Assembly: GCA_018241225.1 (NCBI GenBank)
Contig: JAFEEG010000011.1
Location: 62,001-126,000, forward strand
DNA length: 64,000 bases
Source: Pseudomonadota bacterium
GTDB taxonomy: Bacteria; Pseudomonadota; Gammaproteobacteria; Burkholderiales; Burkholderiaceae_C
Direction of reading: 5' to 3'
Shown here one piece after another: positions 1 through 8,037 of this stretch; position 1 is the first letter of the stretch, and each line of letters opens with the position of its first letter. The notes under the pieces are model-generated. The model was given only the letters and a program-made list of their open reading frames with translations, searched no databases and had not been told where the DNA came from. The position numbers and the translations under genes were made by a program.

Positions 1-2
1 TT

Positions 3-950
3 GGTGTGAGCTGGTCCAACTTCCAGGAGGAGCGCTGGAAGACGGACGAGGCGGCCATCAAGGCCCAGCTGGAGAAGATGGGCGCGAAGTACATCAGCGC
101 CGACGCCGGCGGTTCGCCCGAGAAGCAGTTGGCCGACGTGGATGGGCTGATCTCCAAGGGCGCCAAGGCGCTGATCGTGCTGGCCATGGACAAGGACGCG
201 ATCCTGCCCGCGGTGACCAAGGCCACGCGCCAGAAGATTCCGGTGGTGGCCTACGACCGCCTGATCGAGGCGCCCGGCGTCTTCTACATCACCTTCGACA
301 ACGTCGAGGTGGGCCGCATGCAGGCGCGCGAGGTGTTCAAGCTGGCGCCCAAGGGCAACTACGTGTTCATCAAGGGCTCGCCCACCGACCCCAACGCCAA
401 CTTCCTGCGCGCCGGTGCGCAAGAGGTGGTGGACGCTGCGGTGAAGAAGGGCGACATCAAGATCGTGGGCGACGAATACACCGAAGGCTGGAAGCCCGAG
501 GTGGCGCAGAAGAACATGGAGCAGATCCTGACGAAGAACGCCAACAAGGTCGACGCGGTGGTGGCGGCCAACGACGGCACGGCCGGCGGCGTGGTGGCGG
601 CGCTCACGGCCAAGGGCATTCGCGGCATTCCGGTGTCGGGCCAGGACGCGGACTTTGCCGCGCTCAACCGCGTGGCGCTGGGCACGCAGACGGTGTCGGT
701 GTGGAAGGACTCGCGCGAGCTGGGCAAGGAGGCTGCCGATGCGGCCGTGTCCCTGGCAGCGGGCAAGCCGGTGGCCAACTCGGCGCCCTGGAACGGCGGC
801 GAGAAGAAGATCAGCCTGAACTCGCGCCTGCTCAAGCCGGTGCCCATTACCAAGGACAACCTGGACGTGGTGGTGAAGGCCGGCTGGATCAAGAAGGACG
901 AGCTGTGCAAGGGCGTGGCGGCCGACAAGGCCCCCGCAGCCTGCAAGTAA
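3..950 (+). CDS. xylF: D-xylose-type ABC transporter periplasmic binding protein (5' end outside window)
   Basis: Periplasmic sugar-binding protein of the XylF/RbsB family that delivers sugar, probably D-xylose, to the membrane complex encoded next door. Seen: the frame is open to the window edge and reads [12 protein letters not shown] from its first bases, which matches the first strand of mature XylF. The signal peptide and start therefore lie upstream, and the GTG at base 6 is internal. Later XylF landmarks are [42 protein letters not shown] and SGQDAD. About 315 codons are present, against roughly 330 for E. coli XylF including its signal. The C-terminus carries two cysteines (ELCKG, AACK) that could form a disulfide. 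The permease gene follows after 167 bp containing hairpins. Xylose specificity is inferred from similarity only; a related pentose is possible. Confidence 0.88.
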   Translation, partial: GVSWSNFQEERWKTDEAAIKAQLEKMGAKYISADAGGSPEKQLADVDGLISKGAKALIVLAMDKDAILPAVTKATRQKIPVVAYDRLIEAPGVFYITFDNVEVGRMQAREVFKLAPKGNYVFIKGSPTDPNANFLRAGAQEVVDAAVKKGDIKIVGDEYTEGWKPEVAQKNMEQILTKNANKVDAVVAANDGTAGGVVAALTAKGIRGIPVSGQDADFAALNRVALGTQTVSVWKDSRELGKEAADAAVSLAAGKPVANSAPWNGGEKKISLNSRLLKPVPITKDNLDVVVKAGWIKKDELCKGVAADKAPAACK

Positions 951-985
951 GCCCACCCCCGACTCTCGCTCACTGCGTGTAGCTC

Positions 986-1106
986 GCATCCTCCTCAAGG
1001 AGGCAACACCAGCGGCCTGGCAAAGCCAGTTCCGCGGTGTTTCCCGCAATGCGCAGGATGCGAAGAGTCATCAGAGGCGAAGCATTCGCCTCCCAGCCTC
1101 ATGAGG
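986..1106 (+). other. Cluster of stem-loops between xylF and xylH
   Basis: The 167-bp gap after xylF holds several perfect inverted repeats. CCTCC (990-994) pairs with GGAGG (999-1003). GCATCC (986-991) can pair at longer range with GGATGC (1056-1061). GAGGCGAA (1074-1081) pairs with TTCGCCTC (1085-1092) over a 3-nt loop. The palindrome CCTCATGAGG (1097-1106) abuts the xylH ribosome-binding site. None is followed by a T-run on the plus strand. The likely role, by analogy with other binding-protein/permease operons, is to protect the xylF message or limit read-through so that binding protein is made in excess. Confidence 0.5.
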
Positions 1107-1117
1107 GAGTCCATCAA

Positions 1118-2305
1118 ATGAACCAAACATTGCCCGTCTGGCGCCGGGTCGGCATCGACCTGCGCCTTTTGCTGATGTGCGTGCTGCTGGCGGCACTGGG
1201 CATCGGCTTTCACATTCTCTCGGGCGGGGTGTTCCTCTCGCCCGAGAACCTCTACAACGTGGCGCAGCAGACGGCGGTGGTGGGCATTGTCTCCACCGTC
1301 ATGGTGCTGATCATCGTGGCGCGCCACATCGACTTGTCGGTGGGCTCGGTGATGGGCTTCGTCGGCGTGCTCATCGCCTACCTGCAATACACCTCCGGCT
1401 GGTCGTGGCAGACGGCCTGCCTGGCCGGTCTCGCGGTGGCGCTGCTGGTGTCCATCTACCAAGGGTGGCTCACGGCGGTGCTGGGCGTGCCTTCGTTCGT
1501 GGTCACGCTGGGCGGCCTCATGTCCTTTCGCGGCGCGGCCTTCCTGGTGGCCGACGGCAAGACCCAGCCGGTGAACGACGAGTTCTTCCAGCGCCTGGGC
1601 GGCGGCTACGACGGCGGCATCGGCACCACCTGGACCTGGTTGCTCGCGGCCTTCGTCGCCGTGGTGCTGGTGGCGCGCATGCTGCAGCGGCGCCGCACGC
1701 GGCTGCGCCACGGCATGCCGGTGGAGTCGCTCGCGCTCGAGATGGCGCTGCTGGTGGTGCCCATCGCGGTGGTGTTCGCCTTCGCCTGGGTGATGAACAG
1801 CTACCAGATCAGCGGCAAGGACGCGGCGCAGGGCCTGCCCATCCCGGTGCTCATCTGGGCGGTGGTGGCGGTGGTGCTGTCCTTCATCGTGCACCGCACC
1901 CGCTTCGGCCGCTACGTGTTCGCCATGGGCGGCAACCCGGATGCGGCGGCGCTGGTGGGCATTCCGGTCAAGCGCGTCACGCTGATGCTGTTTGCGCTGC
2001 TGGCGGTGCTGGTCACCGTGGCGGCCATCGTGTCCATCGCGCGCCTGAACGCGGGCACCAATTCGCTGGGCACCGGCATGGAGCTCTACGTGATTGCCGC
2101 CGCGGTGATCGGCGGCACGGCGCTGGCCGGCGGCAGCGGCTCGATCTTCGGTTCGGTGCTGGGCGCGCTCATCATGCAGTCGCTCGACAGCGGCATGCTG
2201 CTGCTGGACGTGCCCATCGGCCGGCGCATGGTCATCATCGGCCAGGTGCTGATTGCCGCGGTGGTGTTCGACGTTCTGTACCGTCGCAAGTTCGGGGAGA
2301 ACTGA
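1118..2305 (+). CDS. xylH: Sugar (xylose-type) ABC transporter permease
   Basis: Integral inner-membrane permease of the XylH/RbsC family (BPD_transp_2). It forms the sugar channel with the adjacent ATPase. Seen: 395 aa, very close to E. coli XylH (393), with about ten hydrophobic segments. The family signature is present: ARHIDLSVGSVMGF early on, VPSFVVTLGGLMSFRG in the middle, and the EAA-like stretch MGGNPDAAALVGIPVKRV followed by AAAVIGGTALAGGSGS. The start is placed at MNQTLPVW because GAGGGAG lies 8-9 bp upstream; the longer open frame from 1037 has no ribosome-binding site. The stop codon is directly followed by the ATPase ATG. The charged loop RRRTRLRHGM is typical of XylH-type rather than RbsC-type permeases. 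Confidence 0.9.
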   Translation: MNQTLPVWRRVGIDLRLLLMCVLLAALGIGFHILSGGVFLSPENLYNVAQQTAVVGIVSTVMVLIIVARHIDLSVGSVMGFVGVLIAYLQYTSGWSWQTACLAGLAVALLVSIYQGWLTAVLGVPSFVVTLGGLMSFRGAAFLVADGKTQPVNDEFFQRLGGGYDGGIGTTWTWLLAAFVAVVLVARMLQRRRTRLRHGMPVESLALEMALLVVPIAVVFAFAWVMNSYQISGKDAAQGLPIPVLIWAVVAVVLSFIVHRTRFGRYVFAMGGNPDAAALVGIPVKRVTLMLFALLAVLVTVAAIVSIARLNAGTNSLGTGMELYVIAAAVIGGTALAGGSGSIFGSVLGALIMQSLDSGMLLLDVPIGRRMVIIGQVLIAAVVFDVLYRRKFGEN

Positions 2306-3073
2306 ATGGCCACGCCCCTCGTGCAACTGCGCGACATCCACAAGTCCTTCGGCGGCATCAAGGCTGTCGACGGTGTTTCCGTCAACCTGCATCCGGGCGA
2401 AGTGGTGGCGCTGCTGGGCCACAACGGCGCGGGCAAGTCCACGCTGATGAAGATGCTGGCCGGTGCCTACCCCATCGATTCGGGCGACACCATCATCGCG
2501 GGCCAGAAGGTGCAGATCCGCACGCCCTCCGAGGCGCAGGCCCAGGGCATCGAGACCATCTACCAGACGCTGGCGCTGGCCGACAACCTCGACTCGGTGG
2601 CCAACCTCTTCCTGGGCCGCGAGAAGATGACGCCCTGGCGCACGCTGGACGACCACTTCATGGAAGTGCAGGCGCGCAAGGTCTTCCATCGGCTGAACAA
2701 GAACTTCACCAACATCCGCGTGCCGGTGCGGCGCCTGTCGGGCGGCCAGCGGCAGGTGGTGGCGATTTCGCGTGCGCTTTACTTCAACGCCCGCATCCTG
2801 ATCATGGACGAGCCCTGCGCCGCGCTGGGCCCGGAAGAGACCGCCATGGTGGGCGACCTGGTGCGCCAGCTCAAGGCCGATGGCGTGGGCATCTTCCTGA
2901 TCACGCACGACATGCCCGACGTGTTCGGCCTGTCGGACCGGCTGGCCGTGATGAAGAACGGCAAGCTGGTGGGTACCTACCGCACCGCCGACGTGACCGA
3001 GGACGAAGTGCTCGGAATGATCATTGCCGGCAAGCGGCCCGAGGGCAAGGCGCAGACCGTGCGCGACGAATGA
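2306..3073 (+). CDS. Sugar ABC transporter ATPase, single-domain (FrcA-type)
   Basis: Cytoplasmic ATPase that powers the XylF/XylH importer. Seen: Walker [10 protein letters not shown] near residue 38, ABC signature LSGGQRQ near 145, Walker B ILIMDEP, and H-loop LITHDMPDV. It is 255 aa with one nucleotide-binding domain, whereas E. coli XylG is a tandem two-domain protein of about 510 aa. One-domain sugar ATPases such as rhizobial FrcA work as homodimers, and the same is inferred here. The residues after Walker B read [11 protein letters not shown], where the family usually has DEPTAALG. The ATG directly abuts the xylH stop, implying coupled translation. The ROK regulator starts 7 bp downstream, so all four genes probably share one transcript. 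Confidence 0.88.
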   Translation: MATPLVQLRDIHKSFGGIKAVDGVSVNLHPGEVVALLGHNGAGKSTLMKMLAGAYPIDSGDTIIAGQKVQIRTPSEAQAQGIETIYQTLALADNLDSVANLFLGREKMTPWRTLDDHFMEVQARKVFHRLNKNFTNIRVPVRRLSGGQRQVVAISRALYFNARILIMDEPCAALGPEETAMVGDLVRQLKADGVGIFLITHDMPDVFGLSDRLAVMKNGKLVGTYRTADVTEDEVLGMIIAGKRPEGKAQTVRDE

Positions 3074-3080
3074 GCACCGG

Positions 3081-4193
3081 ATGAAGGCCACCGGCGACCA
3101 GCAGCTCTTGAAGCGCATCAACCGCAGCGTGCTGCTGCGGCTGCTGCGCGCGCAGCCCGGGTTGTCGCGCGCGCGGCTGGCGCAGGAAAGCGGCCTGACC
3201 AAGTCCACCGTGAGCCTGCTGGTGCGCGAGCTGATCGACGATGGCTGGCTGTCCGAAAGCGATGCCACCACGCCCGGCGACGGCATGGGGCGGCCCTCCA
3301 CGCCGCTGGTCATCAACGTGGGCATGCGCGCGCTCATCGGCGTGGAGATAGCGGTGCAGGTGGTGCGCGTGGCGGCGGTGTCGCTCGGTGGCGAAGTGCT
3401 CAGCTCGGCCATCGAGCCGCTCCTCGACAAGTCTCCTGGCGCCGCATGCCGGCAGGCAGCGGTGCTGGTGGCGCAGGCGCACGCGCAGCTCGTGCTTCGC
3501 GGCCTGGCGTTGTCGGGCATCGGCGTGGGCGTGCCGGGCGCGGTGGATGACCAGAGCGGCCTGGTGCGCTTTGCCCCCAACCTGGGCTGGCGCAACGTGG
3601 ACCTGCTGCCCTTGCTCGCCACATCCCTGGCGGCAGCCGGCGTACCGCAAGTGCCGATCCAGCTGCAGAACGAGGCCGATGCCGCCGCCCTGGGCGAGTT
3701 CGAGTTCTCGCCCGAAGGCGCAGGCGAAGACCCGCTGGTGTTCGTCAACTGCGACTACGGCGTGGGCGCGGGCATCGTGCTGAACGACCGGCTCTTCATC
3801 GGCGCCCAGGGCATGGCCGGCGAGATCGGCCACACCATCCTGCAGGTGGACGGGCCGCGCTGCTCCTGCGGGCGGCGCGGTTGCGCAGAAGCCTTCTTCG
3901 GGGAACGCACGCTGGCGCAGCCCGATGCCGATCCGCTGCGCGCCGGAACCTTCCTTGGCGTGCTGCTGCAGAACCTGTGGGTCACCTTCAATCCGCGGGT
4001 GATCGTGGTGGGCGGCAACAGCTGCGCCATCCATCCCGAACTGCTGGAGGAGGCCATGCGCACGGTCGAAAAATTCGCCGATGCAGCGGCCATGCCGCCC
4101 CCGCTGCTGCGTGCCGCACGCTACGGCGCACTGGCGCCGGCCGTGGGCGCTGCAGCCTTTGTGCTGCACGACTACCTGCGGCCGATGAACTGA
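3081..4193 (+). CDS. ROK-family transcriptional regulator (XylR/NagC type)
   Basis: Probable sugar-responsive repressor of the transporter operon. Seen: an N-terminal winged helix-turn-helix (LSRARLAQESGLTKSTVSLL, about residues 28-48) followed by a ROK sugar-kinase-like fold. The latter carries GIGVGVPGAVDDQSG, the glycine-rich NCDYGVGAGIVLN loop, and the zinc motif GHTILQVDGPRCSCGRRGC (His plus three Cys), the ROK hallmark. At 370 aa it has normal family length. The start at MKATGDQQ lies 7 bp after the ATPase stop and is preferred over the 3024 start, which would overlap that gene extensively. Ligand and operator cannot be read from the sequence; xylose or a related aldose is inferred from position. 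A convergent terminator follows. Confidence 0.85.
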   Translation: MKATGDQQLLKRINRSVLLRLLRAQPGLSRARLAQESGLTKSTVSLLVRELIDDGWLSESDATTPGDGMGRPSTPLVINVGMRALIGVEIAVQVVRVAAVSLGGEVLSSAIEPLLDKSPGAACRQAAVLVAQAHAQLVLRGLALSGIGVGVPGAVDDQSGLVRFAPNLGWRNVDLLPLLATSLAAAGVPQVPIQLQNEADAAALGEFEFSPEGAGEDPLVFVNCDYGVGAGIVLNDRLFIGAQGMAGEIGHTILQVDGPRCSCGRRGCAEAFFGERTLAQPDADPLRAGTFLGVLLQNLWVTFNPRVIVVGGNSCAIHPELLEEAMRTVEKFADAAAMPPPLLRAARYGALAPAVGAAAFVLHDYLRPMN

Positions 4194-4204
4194 AACGGCG
4201 CCAA

Positions 4205-4242
4205 GGAAAAAGCCGCCGGGCCTTTTGCAAGGCGCGGCGGCT
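4205..4242 (-). terminator. Rho-independent terminator between convergent genes
   Basis: AGCCGCCG (4211-4218) pairs with CGGCGGCT (4235-4242). The inner arm GCCTT (4220-4224) pairs with AAGGC (4229-4233) over a TTGC loop. On the minus strand the stem is followed by a T-rich run (complement of the A-run 4207-4211), so it fits termination of the minus-strand Bug gene. On the plus strand it may also block read-through from the ROK gene, but it lacks a T-run there. Confidence 0.7.
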
Positions 4243-4263
4243 TGTATCAGCAGCGTGGGCTGC

Positions 4264-5256
4264 TTAGTCGGCGTAGATTCCAGCTGCCTTGATGACCGGA
4301 CCAAAGCGCGCCACCTCGGCCTGCACGAACTTCTTGTGCTCGGCCGGCTCCACGCGCTTGTCATTGACCACCACCGCGCCCAGGCCTTCCTGGCGCTTGA
4401 TGAACTCCGGATCCTTCAGCGCCACCTTCAGCGCGTCGTTGAGCTTCTTGAGCACCGGTGCAGGCGTGCCCTTGGGCGCGTACAGCCCGTGCCAGATCGT
4501 CACCTGGAAGTTCTTCAGCCCCGACTCGTCCAGTGTCGGGATGTCCTTGAGCGCCGGGGTGCTCAGGCGCTTGAGCGTGGTCACGCCGTAGGGCTTGACC
4601 TTCTTGGCCTCGATCTGGCTGGTGGTGTTGGTGGTCTGGTCGCACAACAGGTCGATCTGACCGCCCATCAGGTCGGCAATGGCCGGGGCCGTGCCCTTGT
4701 AGGGCACGGTGGTCATCTCGGCCTTGAGCTCGCTCTGGAACAGCAGGCCGCACAGGTGCGAGGCCGAGCCGATGCCCGCGTTGCCCAGGTTGACCTTGCC
4801 GCCGGCCTTGTTGATCCACTCGCGCAGCTCCTTGAAGTTGTTGGCTTCGAGCTGCGGCTTGCCGATGACGGTCATGGGCACGTCGTTGATCATGCCCAGG
4901 TATTCGAAGTCGGTCTCGTAGTTGTAGGTGAGCTTGCGATACAGCACCGGGGTGGTGGCCATGCCCACGTGGGTGACCAGCAGGGTGTAGCCGTCGGGCT
5001 TGGCGCGCGCCACCTTGGCGTTGCCGATGGTGCTGCCGGCGCCGGCGGCGTTGTCGATGACGATGCTCACGCCCTCCAGGGGTTTGCGCATGGCCTCGGC
5101 CAGGTCGCGTGCCACGCGGTCGGTGGGGCCGCCGGCGGCAAAGGGCACCACGATGGTGATGGGCTTGCCGTCGGGAAAGGCCTGGGCGTGGGCGGTGGTG
5201 CCCAGCACGCCAAGCGCGGCGGTGGCCACGGCGGCCAGGGCGAACAATTTCTTCAT
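4264..5256 (-). CDS. Bug-family tripartite tricarboxylate transporter-type solute-binding protein
   Basis: Periplasmic solute-binding protein of the Bug/TctC family, which is greatly expanded in Comamonadaceae and Bordetella. Seen: signal peptide MKKLFALAAVATAALG ending near AHAQA, then the family entry motif PITIVVPFAAGGPTDRVAR, the IVIDNAAGAGSTIG loop and YTLLVTHVGM. At 330 aa it has typical length. The start at MKKLF (5256) is preceded by a GGAGA ribosome-binding site; the longer frame to 5292 is not needed. No tctA/tctB membrane genes are nearby, so this is an orphan receptor. The ligand is unknown; the family binds carboxylates, amino acids and amides. It is convergent with the ROK gene and shares the terminator at 4205-4242. 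Confidence 0.88.
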   Translation of the reverse strand: MKKLFALAAVATAALGVLGTTAHAQAFPDGKPITIVVPFAAGGPTDRVARDLAEAMRKPLEGVSIVIDNAAGAGSTIGNAKVARAKPDGYTLLVTHVGMATTPVLYRKLTYNYETDFEYLGMINDVPMTVIGKPQLEANNFKELREWINKAGGKVNLGNAGIGSASHLCGLLFQSELKAEMTTVPYKGTAPAIADLMGGQIDLLCDQTTNTTSQIEAKKVKPYGVTTLKRLSTPALKDIPTLDESGLKNFQVTIWHGLYAPKGTPAPVLKKLNDALKVALKDPEFIKRQEGLGAVVVNDKRVEPAEHKKFVQAEVARFGPVIKAAGIYAD

Positions 5257-5431
5257 GAAGTCTCCGAGCAGTGTTTCAAAGAGGCGTAACAAAACGAGAC
5301 GGCGATCTTATCGGCTGGAAGAAGACCCCATGAGTAGCGATTGCCCGTAGCGCGCCGGGCTTGCGATGCGCGTGCGGCGGGAGGATAGTCGGGCCACAAC
5401 CAGCCCGTCCCGGCGGGCAAAGGAGACGCCC

Positions 5432-7492
5432 ATGCCAAGCCGATCGAGCGGCCTCGCGGCCGAAACGGAAAAGGTGCGTACCTTGGCGCTTGTCGGCCCG
5501 CCCGCGGGCGGCAAGACCACGCTGGCCGAAGCCATGCTGCTGGCGGCCGGCGCCATCGGTGCGGCTGGCAGCGTGGAAAAGGGCAGCACCGTCAGCGACC
5601 ACGACACCATCGAGCGGCGCATGCAGCACTCGCTCAATGCCTCGGTGATGCATCTCACCCACGATGGCACCCGCATTCACTTCATCGACACGCCGGGCAG
5701 TGCCGACTTCCTGGGCCAGAGCCTGCCGGCGCTCGAGGCAGTGGAGACCGTGGCGGTGGTCATCAACGCATCCACCGGCATCGAGCCGATGGCGGTGCGC
5801 ATGATGGACTATGCCTCTGCCAGGCAGCTGGACCGCCTCATCATCGTCAACAAGATCGACGCCCAGGGCGTGCAACTGGGGCGCCTGCTGGACGACATCA
5901 AGACCACCTTTGGCCGCGAGTGCCTGCCACTGAACCTGCCGGTCGATGGCGGCGCGCGGGTGGTGGACTGCTTCTTCAACCGCGAAGGCGAATCGGACCT
6001 GGGGTCGGTGGACGCGGCGCACCGCGCCCTGGTGGAGCAGGTGGTGGAAGTAGACGCCGCCTTTGTCGACCGCTATCTGAACGACGGCGACGTGGATGCG
6101 GCCGAGCTGCACGCGCCGCTGGAGCAGGCGCTGCGCGAGGCGCACCTGATTCCCGTGTGCTTCGTCTCCGCGCGCACAGGCGCTGGCATCTCCGAGCTGC
6201 TGGACATCATCGTCAAGCTGCTGCCCGACCCCACCGAGGCCAACCCGCCGCAGTTCCTTCGCGGCGAAGGCGAGGCGGCGCGCCCGCTGGAGATGGTGCC
6301 CGATGCATCGCGACATGCGCTGGCCCATGTGTTCAAGGTGACGGTGGACCCGTACGTGGGCAAGCTGGGTGTGTTCCGCGTGCACCAGGGCACGCTGGTG
6401 CGCGACGGCCAGTTGTGCATCGGCAGCAGCCGCAAGCCCTTCAAGCTGAGCAACCTCTTCATGCTGCAGGGCAAGGAGCACGTGGCGGTCTCGCGTCTTC
6501 TGCCCGGTGACATCGCAGCCGTGGCCAAGGTGGACGAGATGCACTTCGACGCCGTGCTGCACGACGCCGGCGAAGACGAGCACGTGCACCTGGCGCCCCT
6601 GGACTTTCCGGTGCCGGTGCATGGCCTGGCCATCGAGCCCAAGCGCCACGGCGACGAGCAGCGCATGTGGGAGATATTGGGCAAGCTGGTCGATGAAGAC
6701 CCCTGCCTGCGCCTGGAGCATGCGGCGGTGACCAACGAGACCATCGTCTACGGTCTGGGGGAGCTGCACCTGCGGGTGCTGCTGGAGCGCCTGCGCGACG
6801 TGTACAAGTTCGAGGTCAACACCCGGCCGCCGCGCATCGCCTACCGCGAGACGGTCACGGCACCGGCCGAGGGCCATTGCCGCCACAAGAAGCAGACCGG
6901 CGGTGCCGGGCAGTTCGGCGAGGTGTTCCTGCGCATCGAGCCGCTGGCGCGCGGCGCGGGCTTCGAGTTTGTCGACGAGGTGCGCGGCGGGGCCATTCCG
7001 GGCCAGTTCATTCCCGCGGTGGAGAAGGGCGTTCGCGAAGTGCTGGCCTGCGGCGCCATTGCCGGCTATCCGGTGGTGGATGTTCGCGTGGTGGTGTACG
7101 ACGGCAAGCACCACAGCGTGGACAGCAAGGACATCGCCTTTGCAACCGCCGGGCGCAAGGCCTTCGTGGCCGCCATCCAGGCGGCCCGCCCGATCGTGCT
7201 GGAGCCGGTGGTGCGCATCGACATCGAGGCGCCCGAGCAGGCCATCGGCGACATCACCGGCGACCTGTCGAGCCGGCGCGGCATGGTCAGCGGCACCACG
7301 GGCGGCGCGGCCGGCACCGGAATGATCCGCGGGCAGGTGCCGCTGTCGGAGCTATCGGGCTACCAGTCGCGACTGAATGCGCTCACCAGTGGGCAGGGCC
7401 GCTACACCATGGAGCTGTCGCACTACGAGGCGGTGCCGCCGGCCATCCAGCAGAACCTGATGGGGCAGCACAAGCAGCGCGACGACGAGTGA
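5432..7492 (+). CDS. Elongation factor G-like GTPase (EF-G2/FusA2 group)
   Basis: Translational GTPase of the EF-G family but not the canonical translocase. Seen: G1 loop GPPAGGKTT (canonical is GHVDAGKTT), G3 DTPGSADF at residues 86-93, and G4 NKID. Domain II follows, then the III-V region with the EF-G domain IV signature GGAGQFGEVFLRIEP and a C-terminal EF-G_C fold (RGMVSGTTGG). The length is 686 aa. The G3 histidine that activates water in EF-G is replaced by Ser90, as in the mycobacterial FusA2-like subgroup, so GTPase behaviour should differ. The start MPSRSSGL has AGGAG seven bases upstream; the 5366 start is unsupported. It is not next to rpsL/rpsG/tuf, so it is a paralogue whose role is unknown. 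Confidence 0.85.
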   Translation: MPSRSSGLAAETEKVRTLALVGPPAGGKTTLAEAMLLAAGAIGAAGSVEKGSTVSDHDTIERRMQHSLNASVMHLTHDGTRIHFIDTPGSADFLGQSLPALEAVETVAVVINASTGIEPMAVRMMDYASARQLDRLIIVNKIDAQGVQLGRLLDDIKTTFGRECLPLNLPVDGGARVVDCFFNREGESDLGSVDAAHRALVEQVVEVDAAFVDRYLNDGDVDAAELHAPLEQALREAHLIPVCFVSARTGAGISELLDIIVKLLPDPTEANPPQFLRGEGEAARPLEMVPDASRHALAHVFKVTVDPYVGKLGVFRVHQGTLVRDGQLCIGSSRKPFKLSNLFMLQGKEHVAVSRLLPGDIAAVAKVDEMHFDAVLHDAGEDEHVHLAPLDFPVPVHGLAIEPKRHGDEQRMWEILGKLVDEDPCLRLEHAAVTNETIVYGLGELHLRVLLERLRDVYKFEVNTRPPRIAYRETVTAPAEGHCRHKKQTGGAGQFGEVFLRIEPLARGAGFEFVDEVRGGAIPGQFIPAVEKGVREVLACGAIAGYPVVDVRVVVYDGKHHSVDSKDIAFATAGRKAFVAAIQAARPIVLEPVVRIDIEAPEQAIGDITGDLSSRRGMVSGTTGGAAGTGMIRGQVPLSELSGYQSRLNALTSGQGRYTMELSHYEAVPPAIQQNLMGQHKQRDDE

Positions 7493-7514
7493 CGACCCGC
7501 CAGCCAGCAATGGT

Positions 7515-7961
7515 CTAGCCGGCGGGCTTGCGCGCCGACTTCCGGGCGGCTGTCTTGGCAGGCGCCTTGGCGACCGTCTTGGCGACCGTCTTGGCGCCCG
7601 TTGTTCTGCGCTTGCCGGCACCACTGCCCTTGCGCAGCACTGCGCCCCAGGCCACGCGCGCCCAGTGCGCGGCCTCGTCGCGGTCCTCGAAGATCTCGGC
7701 CGGCGCCTCGTAGTACGAGGTGGCGGTCATCTCGCCGCGCCGCGCATATTCGAAGGGCCCCAGCCGCTTCTGCTCGAACAGCGGCCTGTTTTCCTCGTCG
7801 GTCTTCAGGTAGACGCGCCCTGCGGCCACGATGCCGAACATGTGGCCCTCGTGAAAGAGGCCATGGCCGCCGAACATGCGGCGCACGTCAACGTGGCCAA
7901 AGCGGGCAAAGACTTCGGGCAACTCGTCAGCGAGTCCCCGGCTGGAATTGGTGGATGCCAT
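7515..7961 (-). CDS. TfoX N-terminal domain protein with Lys/Ala-rich tail
   Basis: Small protein with the TfoX/Sxy N-terminal fold. Seen: VRRMFGGHGLFHEGHMFG and VYLKTDEENRPLF are family signatures, followed by MTATSYYEAPAEIFED. Residues 1-110 form the domain. The final 35-40 residues (GAGKRRTTGAKTVAKTVAKA and beyond) are a low-complexity Lys/Ala/Thr tail resembling bacterial histone H1-like tails and could bind nucleic acid. The protein is 148 aa. TfoX proper regulates competence in gammaproteobacteria; single-domain homologues like this one are uncharacterised, so no competence role is claimed. It lies 76 bp downstream of the MBL-rhodanese gene on the same strand and may be co-transcribed. 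Confidence 0.8.
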   Translation of the reverse strand: MASTNSSRGLADELPEVFARFGHVDVRRMFGGHGLFHEGHMFGIVAAGRVYLKTDEENRPLFEQKRLGPFEYARRGEMTATSYYEAPAEIFEDRDEAAHWARVAWGAVLRKGSGAGKRRTTGAKTVAKTVAKAPAKTAARKSARKPAG

Positions 7962-8037
7962 GCTCAGATGGTCAGGTTGGCGAAGTACTCCAGCGCGAGG
8001 GTCGCCACATGGCTGCGCCGCAGGCGTGCGGGCGCTC

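Noticed and set aside
7964..8037. Minus-strand tail reading RLRRSHVATLALEYFANLTI before a stop, resembling a C-terminal fragment of some other gene, perhaps a LysR regulator
   Set aside because: Only about 20 residues, and upstream it runs out of frame through the MBL-rhodanese gene; too short to call a pseudogene.
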